Positions 7,296 to 9,188 of a stretch of 9,188 nt of DNA are shown piece after piece. Under the pieces are notes generated by a model. The model had not been told where the DNA came from, ran no database searches, and was given only the letters and a program-made list of their open reading frames with translations. The position numbers were made by a program, and so were the translations under genes. The first letter of the stretch is position 1. Every line of letters begins with the position of its first letter. The stretch is from an uncultured Porphyromonadaceae bacterium (lineage in GTDB: Bacteria > Bacteroidota > Bacteroidia > Bacteroidales > Muribaculaceae). Location of the stretch: assembly GCA_900555165.1 (NCBI GenBank), contig USKE01000073.1, forward strand, positions 1 through 9,188. Reading direction: 5' to 3'.

Positions 7296-8176
7296 GACGC
7301 ACGGGTTGCATAGTCCTTACAGCAACGGCACTGCTGACCACGGTAACCGGTTGCCGCAAGACACCTGAGGGGGTGATTCCGCCGGACGACATGGCCGCTC
7401 TGGTGGCCGACACATACATGCTCGAAGGGGTAGTGGACCAGAATATAACGCAGTACCCCGCCGACTCGTCGCGACTGCTGCTGAAACGCAGTCTGTATGC
7501 CGCCCGCGGCTATGACCAGGCGCAGGTCGACACCTCGCTTGCCTGGTATGGACGCAATATAGAGGTCTATGTGGAGGTCTGCGACAAAGCTATCGAGATT
7601 CTTCAGGATCGTCAGCATGACCTGGCATCGGCCAACACGCGCGCCATATCGGTTGCCGGCGACTCGGTGAATGTATGGCCCGGCACAAGCCACCTCACAG
7701 TGGGGCGCAACATACCCTCGCGTTACCTGACGTTCGATATTCCCTCCGACAGCAACTGGCACAAGGGTGACATATACGAACTGCGTTACAAGCTTGTAAA
7801 CAGCAACCGCGGCCTGCGGGCACGCATGCTCGTGGACTATGCCGACGGACAGACGGACTATAACGAAACCGCCGGGCAGAGCCAGGGGACGACAAAACTG
7901 AAACTCAGAATCGACTCCACACGAACACCACAGCGGCTTTACGGCTATATCGACCTGGGCGAACAGCGTGGCGAATCGTTCCATATCGATTCACTCACAC
8001 TTGTGCGCACACGCAAGCACCTTGGGTCGGCAATCTATGTGGCCAACCGCCATTTCAAATGGGGCGAGACGCGACGCGACACCGCCCGTACGGCCACACA
8101 TGATACCGGACTCCGGCAGGCCGGTTCACAACAGGTCTCGGCCGACATGCCTCTGCCCGCATCGATACTCCCATAA
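7292..8176 (+). CDS. DUF4296-type lipoprotein
   Basis: The 294-residue product has a classic lipoprotein signal: a short basic start (MRRTG), a hydrophobic segment and the lipobox VTGC with Cys21. The residue after the cysteine is Arg. Residues about 24-105 (PPDDMAALVADTYMLEGVVDQ, then a stretch around YxxIxxxYxxxRxxYDxSLxWYxxNIExYVxVCDKAIEIL in loose form) resemble the DUF4296 domain of Bacteroidetes lipoproteins. Function is unknown. The remainder is polar and rich in Ser, Thr and Asp, with beta-strand character up to about residue 240 and a low-complexity tail. Its ATG overlaps the lspA stop by 4 bp, so it is translated from the same message as its own likely processing enzyme. The DUF4296 assignment comes from memory of the family and its usual place beside lspA. 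Confidence 0.82.
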   Translation: MRRTGCIVLTATALLTTVTGCRKTPEGVIPPDDMAALVADTYMLEGVVDQNITQYPADSSRLLLKRSLYAARGYDQAQVDTSLAWYGRNIEVYVEVCDKAIEILQDRQHDLASANTRAISVAGDSVNVWPGTSHLTVGRNIPSRYLTFDIPSDSNWHKGDIYELRYKLVNSNRGLRARMLVDYADGQTDYNETAGQSQGTTKLKLRIDSTRTPQRLYGYIDLGEQRGESFHIDSLTLVRTRKHLGSAIYVANRHFKWGETRRDTARTATHDTGLRQAGSQQVSADMPLPASILP

Positions 8177-8183
8177 GCAGGTG

Positions 8184-8510
8184 ATGGATTTCAGGATTCT
8201 CGCGTGCGGCACACGCACACTGTGCCGCACCCTCCTTGCCGAAGGCCACATACAGGCTATGCAGGTACTTACCCTCGATACCGACGGTACCGCCGCAGCA
8301 GAACCGTTCGCCGTGGAAACAGCGGCCACCAGGTTCGAGCCTTCGCCGGTAATGCTGATCCGTGCCGACAGCATCACCGACACCCTGCTTGACGACATTG
8401 CCATGTTAATGGAAAAGGCTGACCCGCTGCGCGAGGTCAACCTTTATCTTTCGGCAGCAGGGCTCTATACTTCGCCTTCAGAAAACTGTGTCGCAATAGC
8501 GTTCAGCTGA
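8184..8510 (+). CDS. Small protein of unknown function (108 residues)
   Basis: I do not recognise this product. It starts at ATG 8184, 7 bp after the lipoprotein stop; a GTG directly before it (8181) is an alternative start. It runs 108 residues to TGA 8508-8510. It begins MDFRILACGTRTLC, has no evident signal peptide or membrane span, and appears to be a mixed alpha/beta soluble protein with an acidic middle (SITDTLLDDIAMLMEK) and a hydrophobic end (NCVAIAFS). Codon use (G/C-rich third positions) matches its neighbours, which favours a real gene. It sits at the end of the lspA-lipoprotein unit, and its last 8 bp overlap the end of the convergent dehydrogenase gene. Reading the frame further upstream would only run through the lipoprotein gene, so the short form is preferred. 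Confidence 0.6.
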   Translation: MDFRILACGTRTLCRTLLAEGHIQAMQVLTLDTDGTAAAEPFAVETAATRFEPSPVMLIRADSITDTLLDDIAMLMEKADPLREVNLYLSAAGLYTSPSENCVAIAFS

Positions 8511-9027
8511 TGTCGGGTGCCTCCGGCTTGCGTGAGGGCTTGATGAGCATTCTCAGCGATGTGGAATAGTTGAAATAGGCCCATATCCAGTTAATAAGCA
8601 CGGTAAGACGGTTGCGCATACCAAGAATAGACACAAGGTGGATGAACATCCACACCATCCATGCGGCAAATCCCGAGAAATGTCCGTGTCTCAAGTCTAC
8701 AACGGCGCGGTTACGTCCTACGGTGGCCATAGCCCCCTTGTCTTTGTAACGGAATTCGCGGATGCCCCCGTCATTCAGGTTGCGCGCAAGCAGGCGCCCC
8801 ATCTGCAAAGCCGGCTGGGCAAGCTGAGGGTGCCCCTTGGGGAAAGCTGGGTCGCCTGACATAAGGGCAATATCTCCCAGGGCATACACCTCTCCCGGCA
8901 GACCGGTCACGCGGCAGTGTGCATCGGTGAGAAAACGGCCTCCGTGGCCGATTACTTTGTCGCGGTCAAATTCACCATTGAAATCGAACCCGCATGCCGT
9001 GACACCTGCTGTCCAGATAACGGTTGA
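8503..9027 (-). pseudogene. C-terminal part of a type II NADH dehydrogenase (NAD(P)/FAD-dependent oxidoreductase)
   Basis: The type II NADH:quinone oxidoreductase passes electrons from NADH through FAD to the quinone pool at the inner membrane without pumping protons. About 174 residues are readable. They begin at TVIWTAGVTA, a typical segment near the second nucleotide-binding half. Next comes GEVYALGDIAL, the FAD-contacting G-D motif, then a GHPQLAQPALQMGRLLARNL segment and YKDKGAMATVGRNRAVVDL. An aromatic, hydrophobic region around AAWMVWMFIHLVSILGM matches the membrane-anchoring end, and a basic tail follows. Full-length relatives are about 400-450 residues, so the N-terminal part with the first FAD and NADH motifs is absent. 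The frame is closed by TAG (complement of 9028-9030), and coding sequence of an unrelated protein takes over upstream. There is no credible start; the first ATG (8910) lies deep inside the domain. This is either a truncated gene or an assembly artefact. The 3' end overlaps the convergent 108-residue gene by 8 bp. Confidence 0.85.
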
Positions 9028-9187
9028 CTACCTTATACAGTCCTTCCCACACAGAGATCGTCAGGCACTGTTCCGCACGGGGACAGTCCACCACACCGGT
9101 TTGCAGACATGCCACTGGTGCAAGGTCGCCCTCTGTGATGCGGAGCACCTCGCCGACAGTATACTCCTCCGGAGCCTTGGAGAGTCG
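8972..9187 (-). CDS. C-terminal part of an Rrf2/IscR-family transcription regulator, 3' end replaced
   Basis: The - strand reads 71 residues from the window edge to a TGA at 8974-8972. It contains APEEYTVGEVLRITEGDLAP and then three cysteines spaced C-x7-C-x5-C (ACL...DCPRAEQC), followed by ISVWEGLYKVVNRYLDS. This matches the wing and dimerisation-helix region of Rrf2 regulators, where three such cysteines often hold an Fe-S cluster used to sense iron, redox or nitric oxide. The N-terminal helix-turn-helix would lie beyond the window. After residue 60 (Ser) the tail becomes RCHGMRVRFQW, unlike the usual ITLxDL ending. It is simply out-of-frame dehydrogenase sequence. So the end of the gene appears to have been swapped for another gene's 3' part. 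The family call is well supported; whether the fused form exists in the cell is doubtful. Confidence 0.72.
   Translation of the reverse strand, partial: RLSKAPEEYTVGEVLRITEGDLAPVACLQTGVVDCPRAEQCLTISVWEGLYKVVNRYLDSRCHGMRVRFQW
9011..9027. other. Junction between rrf2-like and NADH dehydrogenase coding sequence
   Basis: Read on the - strand, these 17 bases code for the Rrf2 segment VNRYLD in one frame and for the dehydrogenase segment STVIW in another. Upstream only the Rrf2 frame makes sense; downstream only the dehydrogenase frame does. Because both proteins read plausibly through the same short stretch, the breakpoint probably lies within it and may have used short sequence similarity. It marks either a deletion or rearrangement in the genome or a misjoin in assembly. 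Confidence 0.65.
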
Positions 9188-9188
9188 G

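Noticed and set aside
7196..7984. 262-residue open frame antisense to the end of lspA and the lipoprotein gene
   Set aside because: It is a shadow of two well-supported sense genes, with no recognisable domain or start signal.
7968..8183. Upstream extension of the 108-residue gene
   Set aside because: It overlaps the end of the lipoprotein gene in another frame and reads as His/Arg/Pro-rich nonsense.
1..9188. CRISPR arrays, tRNA or rRNA genes, transposase genes, toxin-antitoxin or defence modules
   Set aside because: No spaced direct repeats, cloverleaf-like sequence or corresponding protein motifs were seen on either strand. The gene content is mainly housekeeping.

Overview
The window is a stretch of GC-rich bacterial chromosome. 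It most likely comes from a Bacteroidales member, plausibly Muribaculaceae. Four things suggest this: an ileS gene of the long, eukaryote-like type 2; the order ileS / TraR-DksA family protein / lspA / DUF4296 lipoprotein, which I recall as typical of Bacteroidetes; an LspA with a long insert before its catalytic aspartate; and few Shine-Dalgarno sequences, with two probable TTG starts. The taxonomic placement is inference from remembered family traits, not from a search.

Layout: positions 3-50 may be the 3' end of an unidentified gene. A phosphohexomutase (130-1503) follows, then, 5 bp downstream, a secreted NlpC/P60 cell-wall peptidase with two SH3-like domains (TTG start, 1509-2519). Next is ileS (2557-5979), closed by a strong hairpin at 5986-6019. 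A small DksA-like RNA-polymerase regulator (TTG start, 6070-6441) stands alone between that terminator and a 164-bp gap that carries a long REP-like hairpin (6473-6514). lspA (6606-7295) overlaps by 4 bp a DUF4296 lipoprotein gene (7292-8176), which is followed 7 bp later by an unrecognised 108-residue gene (8184-8510). All of these are on the + strand.

On the - strand, the last ~690 bases hold the C-terminal part of a type II NADH dehydrogenase (8503-9027), convergent with the 108-residue gene and overlapping its end by 8 bp. Its upstream two-thirds are missing. In their place, in another frame, lies the C-terminal half of an Rrf2/IscR-family regulator with its three cysteines (8972-9187). 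The two coding sequences meet within about 17 bp at 9011-9027. That looks like a rearrangement or an assembly chimera.

Functionally the window is mostly housekeeping: sugar-phosphate metabolism, envelope turnover, translation, transcription control and lipoprotein maturation. The LspA/lipoprotein pair is a natural partnership, because the downstream product has a lipobox that LspA would cut. I see no mobile-element gene, CRISPR array, RNA gene or defence system. No stretch over 300 bases lacks a gene. I did not find a convincing new multi-gene system. The points that most deserve a second look are the rrf2/ndh junction, the cysteine-free DksA-like protein and the palindromic element.
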